From JAFGBI01 sp964480725 (GTDB lineage Bacteria > Myxococcota_A > Polyangia > Polyangiales > Polyangiaceae), in assembly GCA_964480725.1 (NCBI GenBank), contig CAYZQO010000018.1, positions 1 through 64,000 of the forward strand: 64,000 nucleotides of DNA, in the 5' to 3' direction. Under the pieces are notes generated by a model, which saw nothing but the letters and a program-made list of their open reading frames with translations, did no database searches and was not told where the DNA came from. Positions 50,832 to 58,957 of the stretch are shown here, piece by piece (position 1 is the stretch's first letter; each line of letters begins with the position of its first letter). The position numbers were made by a program, and so were the translations under genes.

Positions 50832-51293
50832 TCAGAACGGGACGCAGGCGCTGCCGCAGGCGCCGGGCGCGGGGCAGCGACGATCCCGACAGATGTAGTC
50901 GTCGAGGTCGAGGCAAGCCAGGCTGTCGGCGGTGCAGTCCACCCGGCACAGGCCGTCGGTGCAGAGATAGCCGGCGCGACACTCCGCGTCAGCGTTGCAC
51001 TGGTTGTCCCAGCAGGCGCCGACCACCCCCCTGTCCTCGTCCATGTTCTCGCAGTGCGTGCCCGGCAGGGCGAGGCAGTCCTCGTAGCGAAAACACTCGA
51101 TGAGCGGGCGGCATGCCCCGACCAGATCGCCCTCGTACTGCTTGAGACAGTGCAGTCCTTGGACGCACCAGTCGGGCTCCTCGCAGGCCTCCCCCAGCTC
51201 CCGCAGGGGCTCGTCCTGCAGGAGCAGGCACCCCGGCAGGGTGAGGTTGAGCAGCAACGCGAGCGTGGCGAGGGACCGGGTCTTCTGGGCCAT
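50832..51293 (-). CDS. Cysteine-rich lipoprotein
   Basis: The 153-residue protein has a signal with lipobox LTLPGC (Cys22). The mature part has 19 further Cys in spaced pairs such as CEEPDWCVQGLHC, CRAGYLCTDGLCR and CRDRRCPAPGAC, an arrangement of small disulfide-knotted (EGF or Dickkopf-like) repeats. It is likely exposed outside the cytoplasm. The ATG overlaps the protease stop by one base (TGATG), so it is co-translated with it. Function unknown; a surface or inhibitor role is plausible. Confidence 0.72.
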   Translation of the reverse strand: MAQKTRSLATLALLLNLTLPGCLLLQDEPLRELGEACEEPDWCVQGLHCLKQYEGDLVGACRPLIECFRYEDCLALPGTHCENMDEDRGVVGACWDNQCNADAECRAGYLCTDGLCRVDCTADSLACLDLDDYICRDRRCPAPGACGSACVPF

Positions 51294-52906
51294 CAGAACG
51301 TCACCGTGAGCGAGAGGGAGGCGGGGCCGAGGCCGGGAGCGCCGACGTCGAGGCGCGAGGTCGGCCCGGGCGCGGGCGCGGCGCCGGGCGAGGCCGGCGG
51401 CGACTCCGGGCCCCGGCGCCGGGGTTTAAACGCGTACGAGCTCACGATCATCCCCGTGCCGACGAAGGCGGTCGCCCAGCCCACGGTGTTCCAGGTCTTG
51501 AGCGCGGACCAGTTGTCGGGGTTCTCCTTGGCGAGGGCGGTCCCCGCGATCGCGCTGGCGCCGAGGATACCGAAGGTCCAGCCGAACCCGCGCACCGGCT
51601 TGACCCACCCCGGCGTCTTCCCCCGGGCGAGCTTGCCGATGTAGTAGAAGGGCGGGTCTGCGGCGTCGACGACGACGTCGAGCGTGGGCCCACCCGCCTG
51701 GGCACGCGGCACCAGGAGCGACCCGGTGTTCTCGCCGAGCTCGAGCGAGAGCGCGTCCAGCGCCGCCGACGAGGGGACGCCGAACCCGAGGCCCTCGACG
51801 CCCTCGCCGGTGACCTTGAAGCTCACGATCGCCACCACGCGCCCCTCCTTGTTCACCAGCGGTCCGCCGCTGTTGCCGGGGCTGAGGCTGGCGTCCGTCT
51901 GGAGGAAGGTGCCGTTCTCGATGGTGCGCCGCCCGCTGACGATGCCGCGGCTGACCGAGAAGGCCAGCGCGTCCCCGGTCGGGCTGCCGAGCGCGTAAAT
52001 GTCCGTGCCCTCGTCGGGCATGCCCTCGGCCAGCTGGAGGCAGGGCACGTCCTGCTGGCCCTTCTGCAGCTGGATCAGGGCAACGTCGCTGGCGTCGTCG
52101 ACCCGCAGCACGTTCGCCCGCGACTCCTGGCCGTCCTTGAAGCGAACGGTCACCTGATCCTCGGTCACGACGTGAGCCGCGGTGAGCAGGATCCCATCCG
52201 GCGAGACGACAACGGCGCTGCCCACCCCGCCGCTCGTCTTCACCACCGCCGTCGCGCGCAGGGCGTCGGCGCTCTTCTGCGTCATGTCGATCGGCTCGGC
52301 GACGCAGCGGCGCAGCTGCCCGGGAGGGAGCGGGGCGCCAGCGGGCTTGGGGACGTCGGGGCCGAGCTTGAGCGCCTCGACGAATTTGGGGCGCGCGAGC
52401 AGGCCCCGGAGCGCCCCCAGGAACAGCGCGTTCCCCGCCGACTGCGCGTCCATCCTCCCGACCCCGATCTCCTCGTGCCGCACCAGCGCGCGATAAACGA
52501 CCGACTTGGACGCGACGTGGAGCAGCTCCCATTCGACCCCGATGCCGAAGGCTCCCCCTTGCTCCTCCGATTGGGCGAGCTCCTTGATGGTGCCGCCCAG
52601 CGCGAACTGGGCCTTGTGCGACTCGTCCTGGCCGAAGGTGAGGCTCTCGCCCCCGAGCGCGCGGTAACCGTGAGCGCGCATCTCCTCGAGGAAGGCGAGC
52701 ACGACCTTCTCGTTGACCATCAGGATCTCGTCGACCTCAGGCGCGTGGAGCACCAGGTTGGCGAACGTGACGGTGCCGAGCTCATCCCCCTTCACGGTGA
52801 TGGGCGTGACCGGGCGCACTGGCTTCGCCACGGCCGTGGACGGCGCGAACGCGAGCAGCGCGAGGAGCAGGGCGAACGACCGGATCGGGTGCGAGAGGAG
52901 TGCCAT
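51293..52906 (-). CDS. Trypsin-like serine protease (HtrA-type domain), exported
   Basis: The 537-residue protein has a signal peptide (about 1-27, ending STAVA). The N-terminal 200 residues are of unknown fold. The S1C/trypsin-like domain (about 205-410) has His245 in TAAHVV, Asp274 in DDASDVALI and Ser346 in PGNSGGPL, so the catalytic triad is complete. A C-terminal membrane helix (about 440-465) is followed by a second hydrophobic stretch. No PDZ domain is visible, unlike DegP. It probably performs envelope protein quality control or processing. It is coupled to a Cys-rich lipoprotein gene. Confidence 0.85.
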   Translation of the reverse strand: MALLSHPIRSFALLLALLAFAPSTAVAKPVRPVTPITVKGDELGTVTFANLVLHAPEVDEILMVNEKVVLAFLEEMRAHGYRALGGESLTFGQDESHKAQFALGGTIKELAQSEEQGGAFGIGVEWELLHVASKSVVYRALVRHEEIGVGRMDAQSAGNALFLGALRGLLARPKFVEALKLGPDVPKPAGAPLPPGQLRRCVAEPIDMTQKSADALRATAVVKTSGGVGSAVVVSPDGILLTAAHVVTEDQVTVRFKDGQESRANVLRVDDASDVALIQLQKGQQDVPCLQLAEGMPDEGTDIYALGSPTGDALAFSVSRGIVSGRRTIENGTFLQTDASLSPGNSGGPLVNKEGRVVAIVSFKVTGEGVEGLGFGVPSSAALDALSLELGENTGSLLVPRAQAGGPTLDVVVDAADPPFYYIGKLARGKTPGWVKPVRGFGWTFGILGASAIAGTALAKENPDNWSALKTWNTVGWATAFVGTGMIVSSYAFKPRRRGPESPPASPGAAPAPGPTSRLDVGAPGLGPASLSLTVTF

Positions 52907-53129
52907 ACGGGGCTCGGTCGATACGAGAGGTTGGGCCCCGAGGCGGTGGATGCCGCGGGTGGATTCCGCGGCGCCCCTCCGACGGGGTGCGCCGGCCCTG
53001 GAGCGCCCGATGGTAGCAATGGGCTTCGAGGGTGGGCAATGCCCTCGCCCGGCCGGTCACGAACGCGCTCCAGGTGAGCGGGTTCTTCGGGATTGGCGCG
53101 GGTGATGGGCGTCGATCCCGACCGTGGCG

Positions 53130-53840
53130 TCAGGCGTACATCACCCCAGGGTGTAGCAGGAGCCGCACGACGGTCAGCGCCGGCCCGATCACGTGCTTGA
53201 AGAGCTGCCAGGCCACCAGCAGCCCGAGGAGGCCCAGGATCGGCTGCTCCTGCAGGCGACCGACGAGCGGCGCGATGGTTCGGGGGAAGATCCCCGCGAG
53301 CACCCCGGACCCATCGAGCGGTGGTACGGGGAGGAGGTTGAAGAGCCCGAGGAGCACGTTGAGGGACAACAGGATGCTGAGCCCCATCACGACCGCCCCC
53401 AGCGCCGACCCTGGATCGCCGCCCGCCACGTCCACCATGCGGGACATCGACAGGCGCGCGGGCGCGACCGCCACCCCGGCGAGGAGCAACCCCTTGAGGG
53501 TCGCGAAGGCCACGACGGCGAGCACGAGGTTCGCGGTGGGGCCCGCCAGCGACATGAGCGCCTGCCGCAGCGGGTGACGCCGTCCCCAGGCCGGGTCGTA
53601 GGGCGCCGAGGCCCAGCCGAGCATGCCGCTGCCCCCGAGGTAGGTCAGGATGGGCACCACCACCATCCCCACGGGCTCACGCCGGATGTGCGGGAACGGG
53701 TCCAGACTGACCTGTCCCCCCTCGTGGGCGGTCGAGTCGCCGCCCCGCCAGGCCGCCCAGGCGTGCGCCGCCTCGTGACAGGTCGTGCTGAAGACGAACA
53801 CCACGAACCAGGCGGCCATCTCGGGCAGGTTGACGCTCAT
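53130..53840 (-). CDS. Site-2 protease family metalloprotease (M50-like)
   Basis: The 236-residue inner-membrane protein begins with a helix carrying the zinc motif HEAAH (His22, Glu23, His26). Its third ligand region is LLPVPPLDGSGV (Asp176). About four further hydrophobic helices are seen. It is shorter than RseP and has no PDZ domain, as in the minimal M50B/YwhC-type group. It probably cleaves a membrane-embedded regulatory or signal peptide. ATG 53840 was chosen over longer frames that add an unrelated Ala-rich extension. It is divergent from rlpA. Confidence 0.88.
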   Translation of the reverse strand: MSVNLPEMAAWFVVFVFSTTCHEAAHAWAAWRGGDSTAHEGGQVSLDPFPHIRREPVGMVVVPILTYLGGSGMLGWASAPYDPAWGRRHPLRQALMSLAGPTANLVLAVVAFATLKGLLLAGVAVAPARLSMSRMVDVAGGDPGSALGAVVMGLSILLSLNVLLGLFNLLPVPPLDGSGVLAGIFPRTIAPLVGRLQEQPILGLLGLLVAWQLFKHVIGPALTVVRLLLHPGVMYA

Positions 53841-53925
53841 CGGTCCGGGGGTTCTAGATGCGTCCCGGCAGGGGCGCCACCCCGGGGCGCTTGCGTCCAT
53901 CGACTCGTTGGCCTCTGCTCGAGCC

Positions 53926-54516
53926 ATGGCAGCCACGGCCCTACCTCGGCGCGCCCGGCGACGGCGGGCGTGGAGCGTCGCAGCGGCGGCCGTCGCGGCG
54001 GCCGCGACCGCCTGCGCCGTCGTCGCCGCCCCCCCCCCGGCGCAACCCCTCCGCGGCCCGGTCGAGCCGTCGCCGAGCCGCACCCCGTCGACCGCCACCG
54101 CGACGAACGCCACCCCGCCCGACCCCGCGCCGCTCGCCGGTGCGCCCCCGCCCGCGACCATCGATCCCCAGCGCGATTGGGCCACGCGCTTCGCGACCCG
54201 CCCGCCGCTCACGACCCATCGCGGCCAGGCGAGCTACTACGCCGACTCGCTCGCTGGCAGGCCCACCGCAAGCGGGGAGCCCTACGATCCACGGGCGTTC
54301 ACCGCGGCGCACCGCACGCTCCCCTTCGGCACCATCGTCCGCGTCCTCGTGCACGACCGGTCGCGGAGCGTCTACGTCCGCATCAACGATCGTGGCCCCT
54401 TCGGTGACCGCCGGCGGGTCATCGACCTGTCGCGGGCGGCCGCCGAGGCCCTCGACATGCTGCGCGCCGGCGTGGTGCCGGTGACGGTCGAGGTGATGGA
54501 GCGCGGCGACGGCTGA
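53926..54516 (+). CDS. RlpA-like septal ring/lytic transglycosylase
   Basis: The 196-residue protein starts at ATG 53926. The N-terminus has a basic stretch, then a hydrophobic signal segment with an ATACAVV lipobox-like Cys, then a Pro/Ala-rich linker (about 45-80). The double-psi beta-barrel (about 95-190) contains GQASYYADSLAGRPTASGE, LPFGTIVRV and INDRGPFGDRRRVIDLSRAAA, characteristic of RlpA. RlpA trims denuded glycan strands at division sites. No SPOR domain is visible, as in short RlpA proteins. Confidence 0.88.
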   Translation: MAATALPRRARRRRAWSVAAAAVAAAATACAVVAAPPPAQPLRGPVEPSPSRTPSTATATNATPPDPAPLAGAPPPATIDPQRDWATRFATRPPLTTHRGQASYYADSLAGRPTASGEPYDPRAFTAAHRTLPFGTIVRVLVHDRSRSVYVRINDRGPFGDRRRVIDLSRAAAEALDMLRAGVVPVTVEVMERGDG

Positions 54517-54549
54517 TACGGCCGCGGTCGCGCTCGCCAGGGCGCGAGC

Positions 54550-55086
54550 TCACTCGAGGCGCGGGGCGCCGACGTCGGCGAGCCATCCCTCGAGCTCGTC
54601 GGCGGTGGGCGCGACCGAGCCGAAGTGCCGCACGGCTCCCCCGGCGTCCACCACGATCACGGCCGGCAGCCGGCTCACCTGCCAGGCGTCGGCGACGCCC
54701 GCATCGTCGAAGGCGACGTCGTAGGGGATCTGCCAGCGGTGCGCCGCCACCGCCGCGAGGAAGGGATCGTCGTCCACCGAAACCGCGACGAACCGCACGT
54801 CTCGAGCGCGGCGGGCGCGCGAGGCGACGGCAAGCGTGGCCGCGGTCGTCTCACAGGCGCCGCACCAGCTCGCGAAGACCTCGAGCACGACCGGCCTGCC
54901 CCGCTCGGCGGCGAGCGAGAACCGAGGGGCCGGTCCCTTCACCAGTGGCAGGTCGAGCGGCGGCGGGAGCGCGCCCACCGGTGGCCCCGACGGGCGCGCG
55001 AAGGCGACCACCGCGCCGCCCAGCGCTCCGCCAAGAGCCGTGAGCAGGGCCAGGAACGCGAGAACGAACCGACGACGACGAGCCAT
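54550..55086 (-). CDS. TlpA-like thioredoxin-fold protein
   Basis: The 178-residue protein starts at ATG 55086 with a signal/membrane segment (about 5-30). The mature domain (about 50-178) has FASWCGACE as the active site and the SRLPAVIVVDAGG strand with cis-Pro. It is a periplasmic thiol-disulfide protein of the TlpA/ResA group, a second copy besides that at 41807-42505. It is convergent with rlpA. Confidence 0.85.
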   Translation of the reverse strand: MARRRRFVLAFLALLTALGGALGGAVVAFARPSGPPVGALPPPLDLPLVKGPAPRFSLAAERGRPVVLEVFASWCGACETTAATLAVASRARRARDVRFVAVSVDDDPFLAAVAAHRWQIPYDVAFDDAGVADAWQVSRLPAVIVVDAGGAVRHFGSVAPTADELEGWLADVGAPRLE

Positions 55087-55188
55087 GAGCGGGACGCCCG
55101 GGGCGCCAACCCAAGGGAACGGCACGCCCCTGCCCGAATTCAGGGCGGGGCCGCGCGCGACACGCCGATTCCCGTTCTGGGAACGCGG

Positions 55189-55848
55189 TCAGCCGTCCTC
55201 GCACAAGGGCCCCCGACCGAGGGCGATGTGCACCGGCCGGTCCCGCCCGAGCGGCCAGTTGACGAACAGCGATGCACGCTTGGTGGGCGCGCAGATGCGG
55301 ACGCTCTGCGTCTTGCCCTTCCGCATGCGGACGACGAAGCTGACCATCTTCCCGGGCTGGATCGACTCGTAATAGTCGTGGTTCTTGCGGCCGAACTCGA
55401 CCATGCGCTCGTAGCCGGTGTACGGCCCGCGGCAGGTGACCTGGAGCCACTCCCGCAGCACCCGGACATCACAGTCCTCCGGCTGCGAGTGGATCTCCTG
55501 GGTGTTGAGCGCGACGCCGGCGTCCCACTCGCCCCCCTGCGGCGGGTTGGAGAACACGGTCGGCACGAGCGGGATCGGCCCCTCGTCGACGGTCGCCACC
55601 GGGGCTGGCGGGGGGGCGACCGGCGCCACCGACACCGCCGGACTGGCGGCGGCGCGATCCACGGCACGCGCCTTCTCGGCCACGCTCTCGGGGACGCAGG
55701 TCGCGGCCTCGCAAAGGAAGCCGTTCTTGCAGTCTCCATCCCCGGAGCACCGCTCGGGACCGCGCTCGCTCTCCCGATCCTCGCCCGTTTTACAGGCCAG
55801 GAGCGCGATGACCAGGAGCGAGAGCGACGACCAGGCGACCTTGTTCAT
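55189..55848 (-). CDS. Lipoprotein, unknown function
   Basis: The 219-residue protein starts at ATG 55848, preceded by GGAGG six bases upstream. It has a lipobox LLAC (Cys17) and a small Cys motif CSGDGDCKNGFLCEAATC, then a Pro/Val/Ala-rich linker. A conserved-looking C-terminal domain (about 100-215) contains QPEDCDVRVLREWLQVTC and FVVRMRKGK, ending GRGPLCEDG. I do not recognise a family. A TATGCT -10-like element on the minus strand at 55872-55877 may be its promoter. Confidence 0.65.
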   Translation of the reverse strand: MNKVAWSSLSLLVIALLACKTGEDRESERGPERCSGDGDCKNGFLCEAATCVPESVAEKARAVDRAAASPAVSVAPVAPPPAPVATVDEGPIPLVPTVFSNPPQGGEWDAGVALNTQEIHSQPEDCDVRVLREWLQVTCRGPYTGYERMVEFGRKNHDYYESIQPGKMVSFVVRMRKGKTQSVRICAPTKRASLFVNWPLGRDRPVHIALGRGPLCEDG

Positions 55849-55969
55849 CTCGAGCCTCCGACGCAGCGGCGAGCATACACGGGCCGGCGACTCGCCGACA
55901 GCACCCCCGGTCGCAGGCAACGCCGGTCCCAGCGCGGACGGTGGTAGAGTGGGGGCAGGAGGACGGAAG

Positions 55970-56875
55970 ATGACCCGAGGGCAACCCGGAGCGAGCACGC
56001 CCGACCCTGGCACCCGCACGCCCCCCGCCGCGCTCGATCCCCCGCTGCGCACCGCCGCGGAGTGGGCCGCGCACCTCCGCTGGCGCGCGCTGACGACACC
56101 GGGGCCGTCGCTCACCGATCGCCTGCGCGAGGCCGTCGGCGCGCCGATCGACCAGGTCGAGGATCTCGTGTTCGGCGGCGATCGCGCCACGATCGCGGAT
56201 CAAGCGATCGCCAACGGACTGCGGCTCCTCAACGACCTCGTCCAGCGTTCGCGGAGCCCGGAGCGAGTCGTCGAACGCTACCGCGCGCAGCACTCCGCGG
56301 TGCGATCGCTCGCGGACATCCGCGCGCTGCCGCTCGCCGATATCGAGGCGGCACGCCCGACCTGGCTCGCCGCCTACGACGTGGCCGCGGCGGTGAGCGG
56401 CGGCCTCGGCGGCTTCTTCGGCCTCCCGGGGACGATGCTCGCTGCGCCGACGCTGTTCTACGCGTCCCTCCACGCCGTCGGCAGCCACGCGCTGCACTTC
56501 GGGCACGACCTGTCCGATCCCGACGAGCAAGAGTTTGCCGTCGCCCTGCTCGCCGCCAGCCTGGTCACACGCCCCACCACCCGCGTCGAGGTAATGACGA
56601 GCCTGGAGGAAGCCGCCGCTGCGCTCGAGGCGCGGAGCCTCGACGCCGCCGAACGGCACCGGGTCGCGATCCTCGAGCACGTGGCGGAGGCCGTCGTGCT
56701 CCGGGTGCTGCTCGGGTTCGCCGTCCGGGGTTGGCCCGGGGTGGGTCTCCTGCTGGGCGCCGGGTTCAGCCGCGCCTTCGTGGGGCAGGCCCGCGAGGCG
56801 GCCCTCGCCGCCTACGAGCAGCGCTGGCTCCTGCGCCACCACGGCGACGCCGCGCGCGTACTGACGGCTCGGTGA
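55970..56875 (+). CDS. EcsC family protein
   Basis: The 301-residue protein starts at ATG 55970 after an AGGAGG ribosome site (55957-55962, 7-base spacing). The EcsC-type region (about 55-290) includes GPSLTDRLREAVGAPIDQ near the start, a glycine-rich membrane-associated helix AAVSGGLGGFFGLPGTML, and a late hydrophobic stretch. EcsC proteins accompany ABC transporters and proteases in Bacillus, but their biochemical role is unclear. Here it stands alone, divergent from a lipoprotein gene, with TGGTAG at 55942-55947 as a likely -10 element. Confidence 0.82.
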   Translation: MTRGQPGASTPDPGTRTPPAALDPPLRTAAEWAAHLRWRALTTPGPSLTDRLREAVGAPIDQVEDLVFGGDRATIADQAIANGLRLLNDLVQRSRSPERVVERYRAQHSAVRSLADIRALPLADIEAARPTWLAAYDVAAAVSGGLGGFFGLPGTMLAAPTLFYASLHAVGSHALHFGHDLSDPDEQEFAVALLAASLVTRPTTRVEVMTSLEEAAAALEARSLDAAERHRVAILEHVAEAVVLRVLLGFAVRGWPGVGLLLGAGFSRAFVGQAREAALAAYEQRWLLRHHGDAARVLTAR

Positions 56876-56963
56876 GCCGGGATCGGCCCCGTCGCGGTGG
56901 CGGGCACCGGCAGCCCCCTTGGGCGCGATGGCCGGTGAGCGCCGGCTGAAGGACGGCAGGTTC

Positions 56964-56972
56964 CGTGCTATG
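56964..56972 (+). promoter_or_regulatory. CGTGCTATG promoter-like motif upstream of the Sua5/YrdC gene
   Basis: A third copy of the core found at 40371 and 50331. It lies 117 bases ahead of the ATG at 57089, in a 213-bp gap without any other visible element. Confidence 0.35.
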
Positions 56973-57088
56973 CCGCGGCGGCCCCGCGGCGGGCGCCGAC
57001 GCTCCGCGCGGCCCCGCGAGCCCCGCCGGGGCGTCGCCGTTCCCGACGGCGCCCCGCACCCGACCCCCGCCCCTGCTCCACCCCGGCC

Positions 57089-57694
57089 ATGCTGCTCGAA
57101 GTGAACCCCCAGAACCCGGAGCCGCGGAAGATCCAGCGGGCGGTCGACGCGTTGACGCAGGGCGGCATCATCGCCTACCCGACCGACGCGGCCTACGGCC
57201 TCGGCTGCGACCTGCTCAACCGGAAGGCGATCGATCGCCTCTACGAGCTGAAGGGGCTCGATCGATCGCGACGCCTGAGCTTCGTCTGCGCGGACCTATC
57301 GAGCGTGGCCCGGTACGCGATCATGCACGATCACGTCTTCCGGACCCTGAAGCAGCACCTGCCGGGGCCGTTCACCTTCGTCCTCGAGGCCACCCGCGAG
57401 GTACCGAAGGTGATCCAGTGCAAGCGGCGCACGGTGGGGGTGCGGATCCCCGACAACCCGGTACCGATCGCCATCGTCGCCGCGCTCGGTCACCCCATGA
57501 TCACCACCACGGCCGCCCGACACGGCGCCGAACCCCTCCCCGATCCAGCCGAGATCGACGAGGAGTTCTCGGGACTGGCGCTGGTGCTCGACGGCGGACC
57601 GGGCAGCCTGTCCCCGACCAGCATCGTCGATCTCTCCCGCGAGCCCCCCGAGATCCTCCGCGAGGGGGCCGGCGACGTCTCCGCGTTCCGCTGA
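57089..57694 (+). CDS. Threonylcarbamoyl-AMP synthase (Sua5/YciO/YrdC family)
   Basis: The 201-residue protein is a YrdC-fold enzyme that makes threonylcarbamoyl-AMP for the t6A37 modification of tRNA, or a YciO-type relative. Conserved motifs are GGIIAYPTDAAYGLGCDL, LPGPFTFVL, KRRTVGVRIPDN and SPTSIVDL. It lacks the C-terminal Sua5 domain, so it is the short YrdC/YciO form. YciO proteins are hard to separate from YrdC by sequence; the KRRTVGVRIP form is common to both. Cytoplasmic. Confidence 0.88.
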   Translation: MLLEVNPQNPEPRKIQRAVDALTQGGIIAYPTDAAYGLGCDLLNRKAIDRLYELKGLDRSRRLSFVCADLSSVARYAIMHDHVFRTLKQHLPGPFTFVLEATREVPKVIQCKRRTVGVRIPDNPVPIAIVAALGHPMITTTAARHGAEPLPDPAEIDEEFSGLALVLDGGPGSLSPTSIVDLSREPPEILREGAGDVSAFR

Positions 57695-57701
57695 GGCCGG
57701 C

Positions 57702-58886
57702 TCACTCCACCGGGCCCACGGGGCCCTCGTCCGCCGATGGCGCGACGACCGCGGGGGAGCCGACCACGAACCGCACCTGCTCCTGCAGGAGCAGCGGGCG
57801 CGGCTGCTCCCCGGTGAGGACGAGCGCCATCAAACCGTACTGGACCGTGCCCTGATCGGGGATGCCGCGGGACGCGGACACCTCGACCACTCCGCTCCCC
57901 TCCGCCTTGAACTGCTGCAGTTCGACGGCGCCCTCGGCGGTGATTCCGGGCACGACCTGCCGCGAGTCGGCGGCGTAGCGCTTCGAGTTGACCTCGAGGG
58001 TGACGCGGTCGCCCGCGATGGATCGCACCTTCATCAGGCGGTAGGAGACGGTGTCGATGCCGAGCACCGCCTCGCGCGTGGTCGCCATCCACATCGCGCC
58101 GACACCGACGCCCTCCTCCGGATAGGGCAGCGTGAGCAACCCCAGCGCGTCGCTCAGCGAGTTGAGCACACCCTCGAGCCCTGGTTCGGTCCCCGGGGCC
58201 CGCGTGACCGCGAATCCCGTCCCCGTGCCACCGGGCATGATCTGGAAATCGATCCGACTGCCCTTCAGCTTTCCGACCAGCCCCTCAACCTCCTTCGGCA
58301 CGCTCGAAACCATGGTCGCATCCACCTTGGCGGCAGCGACCCGGGCGACCACCTTGAGCCCGGCGCCGCCCGCGGCTCCGCTCGGCACCGGCGCCGCCCC
58401 TTCGACCGCGGCGCCAGGTGCCTTCGCCGCGGCGACCTCGAGCGTCAGGGAGACGTCGACAGGGACCTCCTGGTTGTTGCCGCGCTGCGCGGCGACCCGG
58501 ACCCGGAGCGGGCTCTTGCCAGCCGGAGGTGCCCCCGTCAGCTTGACTCGGGGCTCGCTGCCGAGCGCGCCGACGGTGAGCTTGGCGGGCGCGCCGCGCT
58601 CGAGCTGCCCGTCGGCCTCTCCGGGGCCGAAGACGCCAGACTCCGGGGGGCCCTCGCCCGCCTGCCCATCGGGGCGCGCCCCCGCCGCGCTGGCGCTGGC
58701 GGTCGCCATCGCGCGGGCGAGCGCCGGATCCACCGCGGGCCCCTCCACCGCCGCCGACATCACCTCCCCCGACGCCTCGGGCTTCTGCTTGCACCCCGTC
58801 GCCGCCGTGACGAGCACGGCCACGCCACAGGCCGCGCTCAACGCGACCACCGACCACCGACCATTGCGCTTGACGTCGAGCATCAT
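57702..58886 (-). CDS. Lipoprotein, unknown function
   Basis: The 394-residue protein has a signal with lipobox AATGC (Cys32) and an Ala/Gly/Glu-rich segment to about residue 100. The C-terminal two thirds form two beta-rich modules. The latter (about 175-370) has LPYPEEGVGVGAMW, VSYRLMKVRSIAGDRVTLEV and AEGSGVVEVSAS, a pattern like the DUF6263 group. Family likeness is tentative. It is convergent with the YrdC gene with only 7 bases between. Confidence 0.65.
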   Translation of the reverse strand: MMLDVKRNGRWSVVALSAACGVAVLVTAATGCKQKPEASGEVMSAAVEGPAVDPALARAMATASASAAGARPDGQAGEGPPESGVFGPGEADGQLERGAPAKLTVGALGSEPRVKLTGAPPAGKSPLRVRVAAQRGNNQEVPVDVSLTLEVAAAKAPGAAVEGAAPVPSGAAGGAGLKVVARVAAAKVDATMVSSVPKEVEGLVGKLKGSRIDFQIMPGGTGTGFAVTRAPGTEPGLEGVLNSLSDALGLLTLPYPEEGVGVGAMWMATTREAVLGIDTVSYRLMKVRSIAGDRVTLEVNSKRYAADSRQVVPGITAEGAVELQQFKAEGSGVVEVSASRGIPDQGTVQYGLMALVLTGEQPRPLLLQEQVRFVVGSPAVVAPSADEGPVGPVE

Positions 58887-58957
58887 GCGGCGACTCTTAG
58901 CGGAGCCGGCGCGGGCGACAAGGGCGAACCCGCCGACGGGCGCGTGGGCGGCCAGTG

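Noticed and set aside
55418..55969. N-terminal extension of the EcsC frame to 55418
   Set aside because: It would cover the opposite lipoprotein gene; AGGAGG and a good ATG are at 55957-55972.
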